The position numbers and the translations under genes were made by a program. From positions 27,640-91,639 of the forward strand of contig WOGZ01000125.1 of NCBI GenBank assembly GCA_009733775.1: a DNA stretch of 64,000 nt, written 5' to 3'. The notes beneath the pieces were generated by a model. The model made no database searches. It saw only the letters and a program-made list of their open reading frames with translations, and was not told where the DNA came from. This DNA is from Alectoria sarmentosa. Its lineage: Eukaryota > Ascomycota > Lecanoromycetes > Lecanorales > Parmeliaceae. This document shows, piece by piece, positions 1-11,132 of this stretch. Within the stretch, counting starts at the first letter, position 1. Each line of letters opens with the position of its first letter.

Positions 1-187
1 TACCTGAAGCAACCTTGACTTTCACGTGGGCACAATTGCAAGATAAGAGATTGATCTATGCTAGCCTCGTTCATCGTGCCTTCCTCAACTCCTTTAATCT
101 GCACATCGTCGTCGTCCCCCAACGTACTCCACCCATGTCCAGTTGACTACAGTCAAAACATCCTCTGTGCGAACTGCTTTGGCCATC
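1..187. other. 3' flank of the acyl-CoA dehydrogenase gene
   Basis: This stretch lies beyond the stop codon of the acyl-CoA dehydrogenase gene. No reading frame here could be tied to a family. A neighbouring gene may begin beyond the window edge, but nothing visible proves it. Confidence 0.4.
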
Positions 188-1756
188 TCAATAGCTCCTT
201 GGAAGTCCCAGGACCTTTTCACCAATATAGTTCATGATCATTTCCTATAGATCATTAGCGAGTATTCCTCCACTAGATCGGTCATGATGTTTGTTACTTA
301 CTTTGCTCACAGGTGCTATACGAGGGACGAAACACTCCCTCATGTACCTCTCGACATGATATTCTTGTGCATATCCCATGCCACCATGAGCGAGTAACTG
401 CCACAATTCAGATTATGTGCCCTGGTCTTCAGAGATGGTAAGGGCTTACAGATCTCTCACAGGCAGTGAACGAAGCTTCAGCGGCAAGATATTTGGCAGA
501 GTTGCAAGCTACGCCGACTGCATGAGGCGTCACATTCGGGTCCTTGCCGCTCGTGTCGTACACCCTGGCGGCATGGTACGTTGCAAGCTTGGCAGCTTCG
601 AGGTTCATGTAAGCCGCGGCAAGAGGATGCTGGATACCTTGGTTCTGGCCAATCGGTCTCCCAAAGACTACACGCTCTTGTGCGTATTTCGAAGCCTTCT
701 CCAAAGCGGCGTAACCTAGGCCCAACGCCTCTCCAGCGAGCAAACAGCGCTCAGCATTCATTCCGTGGAGAACCTGGCAGCGGTCAGTCTCCGTACATCC
801 GTCACCATTTTAGGCTTCCTCCTCACAATCTTGAAGCCTTGCCCTTCTTCGCCTATCAGAGTATCTGCTGGGACTCGGTAATTGTCAAAGAACACTTCGT
901 TAGCATCAACAGCTCTGCCTCCCATCTTCTTGATCTTCTTCAATTCAAGTCCGGGAGCATGCCTATCGAAATCAATGAAGAACAAAGATAGACCTTCCGA
1001 TGGCTTCTTTACTTCTTGCAGAGACGTTGTACGAGCCAACAAGATCATCTTCGATGCAACTTGGGCGGATGAGATCCATATTTTCTGGCCAGAGATCTTG
1101 TAGGAGTCCCCGTCACGAATCGCTCGGGTCTGCAACTTTAGGGTTTCTAGCCCAGTGCTGATCACCTGGCGTAAGTCATCGCCCGACTACGGAGACATTG
1201 TCTATCTGTCTCCTAACCTTGGTTCAGTCACTCCAAAGCATGCTTTCCACTCACCACTGATCAACCTCGGCAACATATTCCTCCGTTGATCCTCTGTTGC
1301 AAATTTAGAAACTGGTTGTGTGGCATATACGTTTGCATGGATCGACTGAGCTCCTGCTATGCCAGCACCGCTCTGTGAGATGGTCTGAAGCATCATTGTG
1401 GCTTCAGATATGCCAAGTCCAGCACCGCCGAGATCCTCAGGCAACGCGATGCCAATCCAACCATCTTTTGCAAGAGCTACATGGAGCTCATGCGGGTACA
1501 CGCCAGATTCGTCGTGTCTTGCCCAATACTCGTCTGGGAATTGGGAGCAGATCTTGGCCACGGCTTCTCGAAGATTTAGCTGTTCTTGCGAAAAGCCTGT
1601 GAGCTCCATAATCCTGTATTTGCTACTAGTAGAGAAAGCGCGGAACAGGTTTACGGGCAGAGGACGGTGCCCGGGAGGCCTACTTGGCGAAAGGCATTTG
1701 AACGGCATTTGAAGGAGCGTGCTCCTGAATCGAGGCATCTTGTTCGACGACAACAA
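188..1756 (-). CDS. acyl-CoA dehydrogenase family protein, probably mitochondrial
   Basis: FAD-dependent oxidation of an acyl-CoA thioester is the family reaction. Five exons on the minus strand: 1756-1218, 1157-827, 773-450, 397-302 and 244-188, giving 448 residues; all joins keep frame. The first join restores the motif FGVTEPSTGLETL, typical of the flavin-binding middle domain, and is followed by KIWISSAQVA. The C-terminal helical domain shows HGGMGYAQEYHVERYMRE and ends VLGLPRSY. Residues 1-49 are basic and rich in Ser/Phe (LFRAFSTSS), like a mitochondrial presequence; Met50 is an alternative start. The usual YEGTSQ segment that carries the catalytic glutamate of medium-chain enzymes is replaced by a PRIAPVSKEM segment, so the base and substrate cannot be assigned. 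It is divergent from the INCENP gene. Family call is firm; substrate is unknown. Confidence 0.88.
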
Positions 1757-2153
1757 GTCAAGTGTTTCATGCTACATTTGGCACGTCGCCCTAAAGAGGC
1801 TTTTAGCTGTAGGAAGTATTAAGTCAATGGTTTCTGTGGAACATACACTGGAAGAGAAATAAAGAGGTGTTGCGGATTGAGCGTGAGCGGGGAGCGGTAG
1901 CAATAAGAAAAGCGAATCATGTGACTTCGAGCATAGGGCTGATTAGCGCGGTGTAGATCAAAACAAACCGCGGCGGAGTACTTGAACAACATACTAACTA
2001 GTCACCATTATAGTAATACAGCTTTGCGATTGTCTTTGCAGCAGCGCTCTCAGCTGGTGTTTGCATCATACAAATTTACATATTCATGTCAGCAGTACGC
2101 TCAACGTGATAGCAGTCCCTCTCCCTCCTTGCTCCCCCAATTTCGAATCCATC
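1757..2153. promoter_or_regulatory. divergent intergenic region, acyl-CoA dehydrogenase / INCENP
   Basis: About 400 bp separate two divergent start codons. The part before 2154 is pyrimidine-rich (CCCTCTCCCTCCTTGC), as in fungal 5' leaders. No gene is seen and individual sites were not resolved. Confidence 0.5.
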
Positions 2154-5100
2154 ATGGCAGCAGTCCGTTCCCGAGCGCAGCAAGTGGGGTCTAAGCAATG
2201 GATCAACGATGAGAACGATCAAGTTACTCAGTTCTGCACCCAAGAAGCAGAAGACTTTGCTTTCTCAGCCCGTAACGAAGTGGAATGGCTGAACGAGCAC
2301 ATGGCCGAGGTTTTCAGCAAGAGTCAAGTGTATGGATTACATTCTGGGGAGGTTGTGGACTCGCTGACCACGAACAGAAACGTGACGGAGATCTTCAAAA
2401 CCCCGGGCAAATTACGCGGGAAGACTCCACGAACAGTAAGAAAGCGAAATCCGTTGGAGGTTCGAGAAGTGAGTATCCCAGGGATCCAGCAACGAATTCT
2501 CACTGAAATCGCTTGCAGCCTTTGACGGACATTTTCTTGACCAACGCTCAGCGGGCCAACACTCCTTCACATAAAGCCAGCCCCACGAGGGCCGCTCCTA
2601 CGTTCCAAGTAGCCGAAGACTCCATAATTCCTGTCGAAATTGAAGAGAAGAAGAACGCGAACACAGACTCGGGCTATCATGGACTTCCAGAAGATGACAT
2701 GAATATTGATCAGGGTTTGGCAGCAGTGTCATCATCAGCAGAAACACATGATACGCTAGGCAATCTCCCATCAAAGTCGCCGTTGCAGGGACTTCAAAAC
2801 GTGGCACATCAATCTGACCGCCACAGTACCGCAGAAAGGTCCTTTCATTCAGCGAAAGAAGAAGTTTCAAAGGGAGACGTCACAATATTAAGCCCAAAGA
2901 AAAATGAGCCTCCATTTGCAGACATTGAACATTCCGCCGAACCTACCAAAGCGCCTTCGCCTGAGCCGGCGGCACCTGTTCTAGACCAGGCACCAGAGAA
3001 TGCGATGGCAATTGATGTGTTAGACAAAGATTTAGATGAAGATCTCGTTGTGGATGAGTCGCGGTCGCCGTCTCAAGGATCGAGCCCAGCTAGACCTCTC
3101 GTCCGCAAGAGCAGCCTCACTTTCGCGGCTTTACCTGCCCGTGAACCACTGACAACAAAGAAAAGCATAGGAGCAAGGACTTCTCGAACCAGCCACTTGG
3201 ATCTGTCAAAGACGCGTGGTAGCTTCCTTGGGAGATTCACTGGGGGGAAATCTCTAGGCGGCTCGAGGCAGCCTGAGCCTGATCGCGAAGATGAGACTAA
3301 CGATGACATGGACATTGATATTGAGAAGCCGGCACTCCTGCGCGAAGAGTCGGATGGGGACTCTAAGATGGCTCAGCTCCACAACAAATCTTCTACACAG
3401 CGGCTTCACGACAGAATCAACATGCTAGGAAAGTCACAACCAGCGCGACCCACCAAATCGAACCCCGCAGCAGCAGCGACAGGTCTCAGCTACCCTGAGC
3501 TGCCAAACCCAGAGCCCCAAGCAGAGATTGTTCAGCAGACTTCTTTTCTCCCAACGAAGACAGCGACTGCTCCATTTTCTAATGATGAGGATGAGGATGA
3601 CTGGATCCAGCCACCTCAGGTACAGTCAATTGCTTCGAACCGACCGCAGCTGTCCAAGAGCATTACCACAGATGTCATGGAGGAAATCAGAGGAAAACAA
3701 ACTATTGGTGGCCAAGCTTTTAGTCATAGTCGAAATGATAAGCCAACTACGAAATCGTCTTCTCCACTACGCCATGCTCAGGCGCAGGGAATTCGAAGTA
3801 GTGGACAATGGCTCTCAAAGGCAGCCACGGTTTCTCAACCTACATCCCCAGCGAAAGCTGTTGAAAGCGCTGCTCCAAAAGCTGTACATGAAACCGCCGC
3901 ATCGAGTTGGAAAAATTCAACCCCTGCAGACCAGTCAACGACTCCCCTTGGCAGCCCAACTTCGAGACGGTATGTTGATGGACCCTTGAGCGCTTCCAAG
4001 TCGAAATTGCAATCAATCATGAAGACTGCTCGAGGCTTATTCTCAAGTAGTGCCGGTGTGTCCGCGCAAGCTAGGATAGAAACTCTTTCGCCTCTTGCGA
4101 TGCGCACTCTTGGAGATACACAAGGCCCAGCGACTAATAATCATTTGGGTAGCAAATCATTGAGAGGCGATATGAATAAACTAATAAATAACGCCGATGT
4201 TCGCAAGACTCGAAGCTCTACGGAGAAAGAAGAAAGGAGAATAGCGTCAGAAGCATGGGAACGTCGACGGACTGAAGAAGAGCTTGAAAGATCTAGAGAA
4301 AGGGAGAGTCCAAAAGTCGTGACGCAGAAGCTTGTGCAGCCACAAGGCCCTCCGGTAGAGGCAGCACAATCGCAGACTAAGCCAACGAGGCAGAGCCCAA
4401 GAAAAACGCAAACTTATGAAGGCCCTAAAACCCAGCCAGAGGTTGCTGAGGACGACTTGCAATATCATCCCATGGGCCCACCAGCGTTGCATGCCCCAAC
4501 GCAACAGTCTCAATTGCAGAAGCCCAGCAACGTAAGAAGACCCGTTAAGCCAGCCAAGGAGTCAGCCCCCAAGCCAAAGCCACAGCCTGTGGCTATTCGT
4601 GTTGGCACGTTGTCGCAGAGGATCCCGCTTAGTAACGCCGCGCTCTCATCGAGTCTGCAGGAGTCGTTGCCCCAATCTCAGCCAAAGCAGTCAGCAGTCG
4701 GGAGGAAGCCTAGCAACGTTTCTCTTCAGCCATCAGCTTCCAGCAGTAGTCTCAAGAACTCTGCGACATCGGCGGCACCTAAGCCCAAAGCTCTACTCGC
4801 AGCAGAGCGAAAGAAGGAGCAGGTGAGTGTCCGCGAGACTAGTTAAGCCCTTCCTCGCATGCTAATTCTGAAATAGGATGAGAGAGAGGCACAACGCAAG
4901 CTTGACCAGAAACGCGAGATAGAACGCAGAAGGGCTGCTCAGCAAGAAGAAGCAAGACGCCTAGAGCAGCAACAGCGTCAGGAAGCAGAGAAGCAGCGCG
5001 AACGAGAGCGTGCTGCGGCCTCTGACGACCCTAAGAAAATCGCACAGAAGCAAGCAATTGAGAAGAGAAGAATGGAGCTAAACAAGAAAGAAGAACAGCA

Positions 5101-6146
5101 ACGGGCGCTGCAGAGGCCAGCAATGGATCAGGTATGCCAGCTGTAATATTGGTCAAATTTAGCAATAGCTGATTTTGAAGGCTCCTGTCTCACAGCACGC
5201 ACACGGCACCTCGACGACCCGTCCAGATATGGGTGATGCCAGGCCTCCATTGAGGCTGCATAACGCACCGCCTCATCCAAGCTTTCCTAACGCTCATCCT
5301 CAGCACCCTACTAAACCAGCCAACAAACGAGTCTTCAACCCTGAAACCGATGACGAGCCTTTTCGACAGGCTCGCCCGCAAGGTGGCCCGTCATATCAAC
5401 AGAAGGACGGTAAGCGGCGGAGGACAGAAGACGAAGAACTGCAGGAAATCAGAGTTCGACCGACAATGGCGCCTCCCATCCGCCAATCAGGCATTCGCAA
5501 GGATGGTCCCAAGGTATCAATTTTCAGCAATAATTACACAACAGCACCGCCGCCTGCACCTCACCATTACAATGCACCATCTCTGCTGAAGACGACCACA
5601 GCAAGCCAAGCGTACCAACAGCACGCCCATCAAAACCAAATGTCACGACCGGGCCACCATCCTGACATAGCCAAATACACCAACGGCAAAATCCCCTTCG
5701 CCGACGCTCCCAATCCCCCCCAAGCAAATCACAAGACCCCACTTCCCTCCAAACTCGCTCCCCCGCCCGCCAAAGCCTCCCCTCACTATCAGAATGGCGA
5801 GAACATCCATCTCGACGACATTCCCACTGAAAGCGAAGAATCAGACTCGGAGGACGAAGCGGAAAAGGCTAAAAAGGGTGCCAACCTCCCCGAGTGGGCC
5901 CAATCACCCCAGTTACGCCAACTGCTCATGACGCAAGACGAGAACATGGACGCTGATGCCGTCTTTGGACCTGTGGCAAGTCCGCATATGGAGGAGATGT
6001 TCAAAGAGAGGCACCATCGATTCAGGTCAAGGACGAGTAGCGCGAATTGGGCTGGTGCTGATCGATTAACGGAGGAGGAGATTAGGAGGGACGTGGAGGC
6101 GAGGCAGAGGTTGAGGAGGGAGGGCGGGTGGACGTTTGGACTGTGA
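2154..6146 (+). CDS. SLI15: inner centromere protein INCENP/Sli15, chromosomal passenger complex scaffold
   Basis: Scaffold that binds and activates Aurora kinase and carries it to centromeres and the spindle midzone. Four exons (2154-2468, 2519-4822, 4877-5131, 5181-6146) give 1279 residues. The C-terminus holds the IN-box: LPEWAQSP at about residue 1194, then FGPV, and the TSS motif at about 1243-1245 followed by ANW, which is the site phosphorylated by Aurora in this family. Exon 3 encodes a strongly charged E/R/K/Q segment (about residues 874-958), likely a coiled coil or single alpha-helix as in other INCENPs. Residues 1-60 are conserved-looking (WINDENDQVT, VEWLNEHMAEVF) and would be the survivin/borealin-binding end. 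The middle is disordered with many S/TP sites, plausible CDK targets. The ATG at 2154 is chosen because it follows a leader-like tract and opens the conserved N-terminus. Confidence 0.92.
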
Positions 6147-6747
6147 CTGTGTGCTCTCTATATCGACTGACTTCGGTGTATGTCTATGGATCTGAGCTCT
6201 GTTGCAAGCCAGAAGGTCAGCATTCGATCAGCGTCGCACCAGTCCCAGGGACGGGTGTCTCGATGTTTGGAGAAGAAACAAGTGTGCTGCTTACGCCGGC
6301 GGGTACAATCAGGATCGTGATGGCCGCGAACGGGTCTGCTAGGTTCCGAGTGTGAAGATGTATGGATAGGGAGAGGCGAGAACGTTGGGATGCCTCGGAG
6401 ACCCCTCTTCTTTCTCGATCATGGGTTGGATAGACAAAAGGTCTACTTGCATTGATAATGAACCTCGTAGCCAGCTACCGTGGAGTATGGGCAGGTGGTT
6501 TGCAGGTTGTTTCATACTATATATCAATTATCAACTCGCGAAGAGTCTGCTTCATGGTCCGAATGCTCTCCAACTACAGCCTGTGAGTTTAGGTATACCG
6601 AGAATTCATTCTCCTGGACGAAGTCATTGCTGTTGCTATATATAGCTATACTCTCACTATCCTCAACCCTCATATCGAACGCGCCTTTGCATGCTATATT
6701 GCTTTCATAGGGTTTTTATGTATACATTTTTGCCAACTTCGTGTCCG
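6147..6747. other. convergent 3' region
   Basis: Shared downstream region of INCENP (+) and the SSXT-like gene (-). No supported gene; short open frames here have no recognisable domain. Confidence 0.5.
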
Positions 6748-8168
6748 TCATGACTGTTGTTGTACTTGAGGCTGTTGTTGAATCTGCTGCTGCCCTTGTT
6801 GCGCCTGTTGTCCTGCTGCCTGCGGTTTCCTAACCTCCGGTTTCCAGTCCGGCCACAGCTCCCTAAGCCTTGTGTATTCCTCCCTCAGCAAGTCCAACTG
6901 CTTATCTCCCCCCTCGTTCCCAGGATTGAGCCAGAGAGGTGGTGCTTCTAGATGGGTGGGGTACGGCAGGCGGGGCTTATCTTTCCCTTGGTCGGATATG
7001 CTGACCAGGAACATGATGTTAGTTTTGATGCGGGTCATGAATTCCACGTATTTTTTTGTATTGAGTGATTGTTGCTGGGGTGCTGTTGCCGGGTTGGGTG
7101 TTGTGGTCGTAGGTGTGGTAACAGTTAAATTTGCTTTGATTGCTGGGTTGTTTTGATTTTGAGTTTGATTTTGGGTATTTGATGTAGGGTCACCTGCTGA
7201 GGTAGGAGGTGCCGGGGTCGACTGCGGGGAGGAGGTGTTAGGGGGGGCCGTCTGCTGAGGCGATTGAGGAGATGGTTTGAGGCCGACCTTCTGCAGGATT
7301 GTGACTTCTTGGAGCAGGAGATTATTGACCTGGAGGAGGGCATCGACACGTTGTTGGTCGAGTGATGAGAGCCCACCGAGTTGGAGAACGGATTCTGCGG
7401 ATTGGGAGGGTACTTCGGAGGTGGGAGTTGATTGGGTGGATGGTGGATTGATTGGTGCAGCTGACACTGTCATTGTAGAGGTTGGTGGATAGGATGAGCT
7501 AGAGGGATGGAGTCGTCTTGGGTTGGTTGAGGCTCCGGAATATGCCTGAGCTGGCGCGAGGTCGGATACGGCTAAAGATGAGTTTTGTCGCTGATTGTCT
7601 ATGAAATTGGCGGGTGGTTGAGCTAAGGAATGTACCCAGTCAAAACGTCAGCAACGGCGGTTTCCTTATTTCTGCTTGACGCCAAAGCCCAGATCGTGTG
7701 GGACGAGAATTTGAGGGGAAAGAGCAACCGACCATGGTTGAGGTACTGCTGCTGTGGCAAGTAGGGCTTTTTAAAGTGATCGTCAGACAAAGCGGAGGGA
7801 GGGTGCATCAACGGCCCTCCGCCGTTGTGGTTATGAATCTGATTGGACCCATACTGCAGTCTCTGAAGCTGATACGCTTGGCCTTCGGAAGGCTGTGGAG
7901 GGGTGTAGGAGGGTAGAGGAGGAGGGTGAGGAGGAGGAGGAGAGGGACCATTGGAATGATGGTGATGGTGGTGATGATGATTGGAATGATTGGAATGATT
8001 GGATTGAGGATATGGATTGGGATAAAAGTGCGACTGTTGCAGGTGTGAGGGTGAGGGTGAGAGTGAGTGTGAATGTGAGGGCGGGAAATGAGCTGGACCT
8101 GCATTATTGGTCGGGCCGGCGTACGTTGAGCGTGGTACTGGTCCATAGCTGCTTTCTGGGTATGCCAT
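6748..8168 (-). CDS. SS18/SSXT-like Gln- and His-rich protein, possible SWI/SNF-associated coactivator
   Basis: Two exons, 8168-7733 and 7622-6748, joined in phase 1 give 436 residues; the intron begins GTCGGT and ends CCTTAG. The N-terminal third is low complexity with an eight-His run and Pro/Ser tracts; the C-terminus is Gln-rich. Between them sit two helical blocks, VDALLQVNNLLLQEVTILQ and VEFMTRIKTNIMFLVSISDQ. The second resembles the SSXT pattern (Q..LH.NL.YLA.IAD) by which SS18/GIF coactivators dock to SWI/SNF. This is family-level resemblance only. A general Gln-rich coactivator without SWI/SNF contact is the main alternative. The start at 8168 is the first ATG of the exon in frame that precedes the low-complexity region. 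Confidence 0.6.
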
Positions 8169-8909
8169 GGCTAAGAGACCCAAACGCGGTGAGATGTGGT
8201 GGCACGACCTAAACGAAGATGCTCCCTTTTGCCGGGATCTGAGCGATCCTTGCATCCAAATGGCGCCATGATTCGTCGCAATTCACGGCTCACGGAACGC
8301 TTAAAAAAAGCTTGGATATTGGGAGAAACCATAATCCACAATCCAATCATCCAGACGGTAATTCATCATCCATCATCCATTGCTTCTGCTTGCAAGTCGC
8401 ATTAATAAAGATAACAAAATAATAAAAATCAAATGAGAACCTTTCCAACGGGTCATGTGCGCGACTACGGGATTTACCATTCAAACCTTCAGCTGCTATG
8501 CTCTCCTTCATTGCCACTGCACTGTGCAGAAATGCTTTTGGGAGTAATGCTGCTGCTAAGAGGCATTGAAATAAATTTCCTTATTTACATGACCGACAAT
8601 GGATAAGAGTCAAGTGTATGTATCCACGGAGACATAAATAAGTTAGGAGGATACATAGGCCGTGCTTGAATTCCACTACATGCAGCTCAGAATGGACAGA
8701 CCAAAGCAATACTTACGCAATACCTAATACGCAATACGCACCTTAAGTATGCTTGGAAAGATCGCCTTCTCAGGCCGCGGCGGCAAGCGACGGCAACGCC
8801 CACTAGTGGCATACATAAATCCCGTGTTGATTCAAATGAAAATCTCATTGCCCCAAAGTTATCATGATAATACTTGACTACTGTGACATACACAATACTG
8901 GATTCTCCA
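8169..8909. promoter_or_regulatory. divergent intergenic region, SSXT-like gene / HIS5
   Basis: About 740 bp between divergent starts. It contains one GAGTCA hexamer (listed separately) and AT-rich patches near 8400 and 8570. No coding frame is supported. Confidence 0.5.
8607..8612 (-). promoter_or_regulatory. possible Gcn4/CPC1-type half site upstream of HIS5
   Basis: GAGTCA on + reads TGACTC on -, six of the seven bases of the bZIP site TGASTCA that controls amino-acid biosynthesis genes. It lies about 300 bp upstream of the histidinol-phosphate aminotransferase start. A hexamer occurs often by chance, so this is only suggestive. Confidence 0.25.
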
Positions 8910-10306
8910 ATGACGACATTATCGAGGACAATGGCAAGGAAATCTCCGTTTGATCTGTCCAAATGTGCGAGACCAAATATACTAGCATTAGAGCCTTACA
9001 GATGTGCCAGAGATGATTACAAGGACGACGGAAGCAATATCTTGCTTGATGCCAATGAAAACGCCTACGGTCCAGGCTTCGATCTTGATGGACATGGCAA
9101 TCTCGCAAATGGCGCGGTCAACGGCCATGCTGCTACTAAAGCGATGCGGGTCGACCTTTTGGGCTTGAACCGCTATCCTGACCCGTGAGTGAATTGTAAC
9201 AATGTCACAAAGCCGTGTTGACTTCTCCCATCAGTCATCAGATGGAGTTGAAAAAGCTGTTATGTAATCTACGAAATACTCATAAACACACATCCAAATC
9301 TCTCGAGCCGGAAAATCTTTTTGCCGGAGTTGGCTCCGATGAGGCTATTGATGCTCTACTACGCTGTTTCTGTGTACCCGGAAAAGACAAAATACTGACA
9401 TGTCCTCCAACCTATGGCATGTACGCTGTCAGTGCGCAGGTCAACGATGTGGAGGTCGTCAAGGTGCCTCTAGATACGACCAGGAATTTTAAACTACGTC
9501 CAGAGGCTATCAACGATGCTCTTTCTTCAGACCCAAATATCAAAATCGTTTACATCTGCTCTCCTGGCAACCCGACCGCCAATCTCATCACTAAGTCAGA
9601 TATCCAGCAGGTACTCGAGCATCCTATATGGAATGGTGTGGTTGTCCTGGACGAAGCGTATATCGACTTCTCTCCGGAAGGATCCAGCTTGGCAGAATGG
9701 GTGACTGAATGGCCTAACCTTGTCGTCATGCAGACTCTCAGTAAAGCCTTTGGCCTTGCCGGCATACGCCTCGGCACTGCTTTCACATCCCCAGAGATTG
9801 CAAACCTCCTCAACAATTTCAAAGCTCCCTACAACATCTCAAGCCCTACAAGTGCGTTGGCTTGCGCTGCTTTGCAGCCCAAGAATCTGGCCGTCATGAG
9901 GAGAAATAGGGAAAGGATTGTGAAGCAGCGAGATCGGATGATGCGGGAGCTGCCGACAATACCTGGAGTGGGAAGCTTTTTGGGTGGAGCTGAATCGAAT
10001 TTCTTGCTGACAGAGATCCTGGATAGGCCCCGGAGTAGAGGAGGCAAACCGAGCAACGAGACTGCTCTAGCTGTTTATGAACGGTTGGCAGTGACGAAAG
10101 GGGTTGTGGTGAGATTTAGGGGGAAGGAAGTGGGTTGCTTGGGTTGTCTGAGAATCACTGTAGGGACCGAGGAAGAGGTCGATAAGATGCTTCATGAGAT
10201 GCAAATTGTGCTACAAGATGTATACAGAAATGGATCAAATGGGCAGTCTGAGTATTTCAAGGAGCAGGACGTCAAGGAGCAGGACGCGAACGACGTAATT
10301 TCTTAG
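8910..10306 (+). CDS. HIS5: histidinol-phosphate aminotransferase
   Basis: PLP enzyme that converts imidazole acetol phosphate and glutamate to histidinol phosphate, a late step in histidine synthesis. Two exons (8910-9184 and 9235-10306) joined at a split Pro codon give 448 residues. The fold-type I aminotransferase signature is clear: LLDANENAYGP near the N-terminus, RYPDPHQMELK across the splice, GVGSDEAIDALLR, CPPTYGMYAV, YICSPGNPT, LDEAYIDFS and the PLP-lysine motif SKAFGLAGIRLG with Lys262. The C-terminus carries a short charged tail (KEQDVKEQDAND) beyond the usual end. The in-frame ATG at 8910 gives MTTLSRTMARK; Met917-type internal starts cannot be excluded. Likely under general amino-acid control. 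Confidence 0.95.
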
Positions 10307-11132
10307 ACCTTGGGAATAAAGACAAAAGATCTACGGGCCTCTCTGATGGCCTCATGGATCTTCTACACAAGTCGCTAGGTTCATACATCAAGGCATTTGA
10401 CAATTGACAATCACTTCGTACCTCGGTAAAGGTGGATGGACCATAGAAGCCTCACGGTCTCAATGGCGTTAGAGTGAGCGACGTCGGCGGCTTAGGGCCC
10501 GTCGGTTTGTTGTCCAGGCCCCGGTGTGAGTGTGTTGATTCGCCTGTGACTATGCAATGAGTACAGCTCATCATTGCATATGAGCCAACCACCATCATAT
10601 CCTTAGGCTGATTTCACTCTCGTGACGCTGCCCTTCGCCTCTCATCGCTTGCCATCAGCTGAGCGCGCAACGATTCCCTTGTCCTTTGTGACCTCTGCCC
10701 GTGATCTCGAATTTCCCAAGGGCAGCTACTTCAACGCTCACTAGCTACAAAATCTAGACACCTCCAAATTCGCATTGATGCAGGTACCGTGAGCCTGCTT
10801 TTTACGTTCAAAAGCCATTCGGATGGCTGCATATTGAATTGTGCGCCGCCCCACAGAATCGAAAAGTGAAGCGTTCACCATCAGCAAGTCCGCAATGTAT
10901 TGACCTCACAAGCAATTCTGACGGAGGCCGAGCTGTTCCGCTCTACAACTTTGCCATCACCCACCTAATTGTCAAAGATCTCATTTACCCGAGACTATCA
11001 AGTCTGGTCTGAATGTCGTGGAAGTTAGTGGTCTGTGTAACGATACCTGATGTGTTGTGAAGGACCGAGCCTCCACTTCACCGCTGCCTAGAGGTTGTCG
11101 TTGCAAGACGACGATACGATATTTTTGTTGTC
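10307..11132. promoter_or_regulatory. intergenic region upstream of the J-domain gene
   Basis: About 830 bp holding the HIS5 3' end and the promoter and leader of the J-domain gene. No RNA gene or coding frame was recognised. Confidence 0.45.

Noticed and set aside
1158..1217. Apparent frameshift in the acyl-CoA dehydrogenase gene
   Set aside because: A GT-AG intron of 60 nt explains it exactly and restores TEPSTGLETL.
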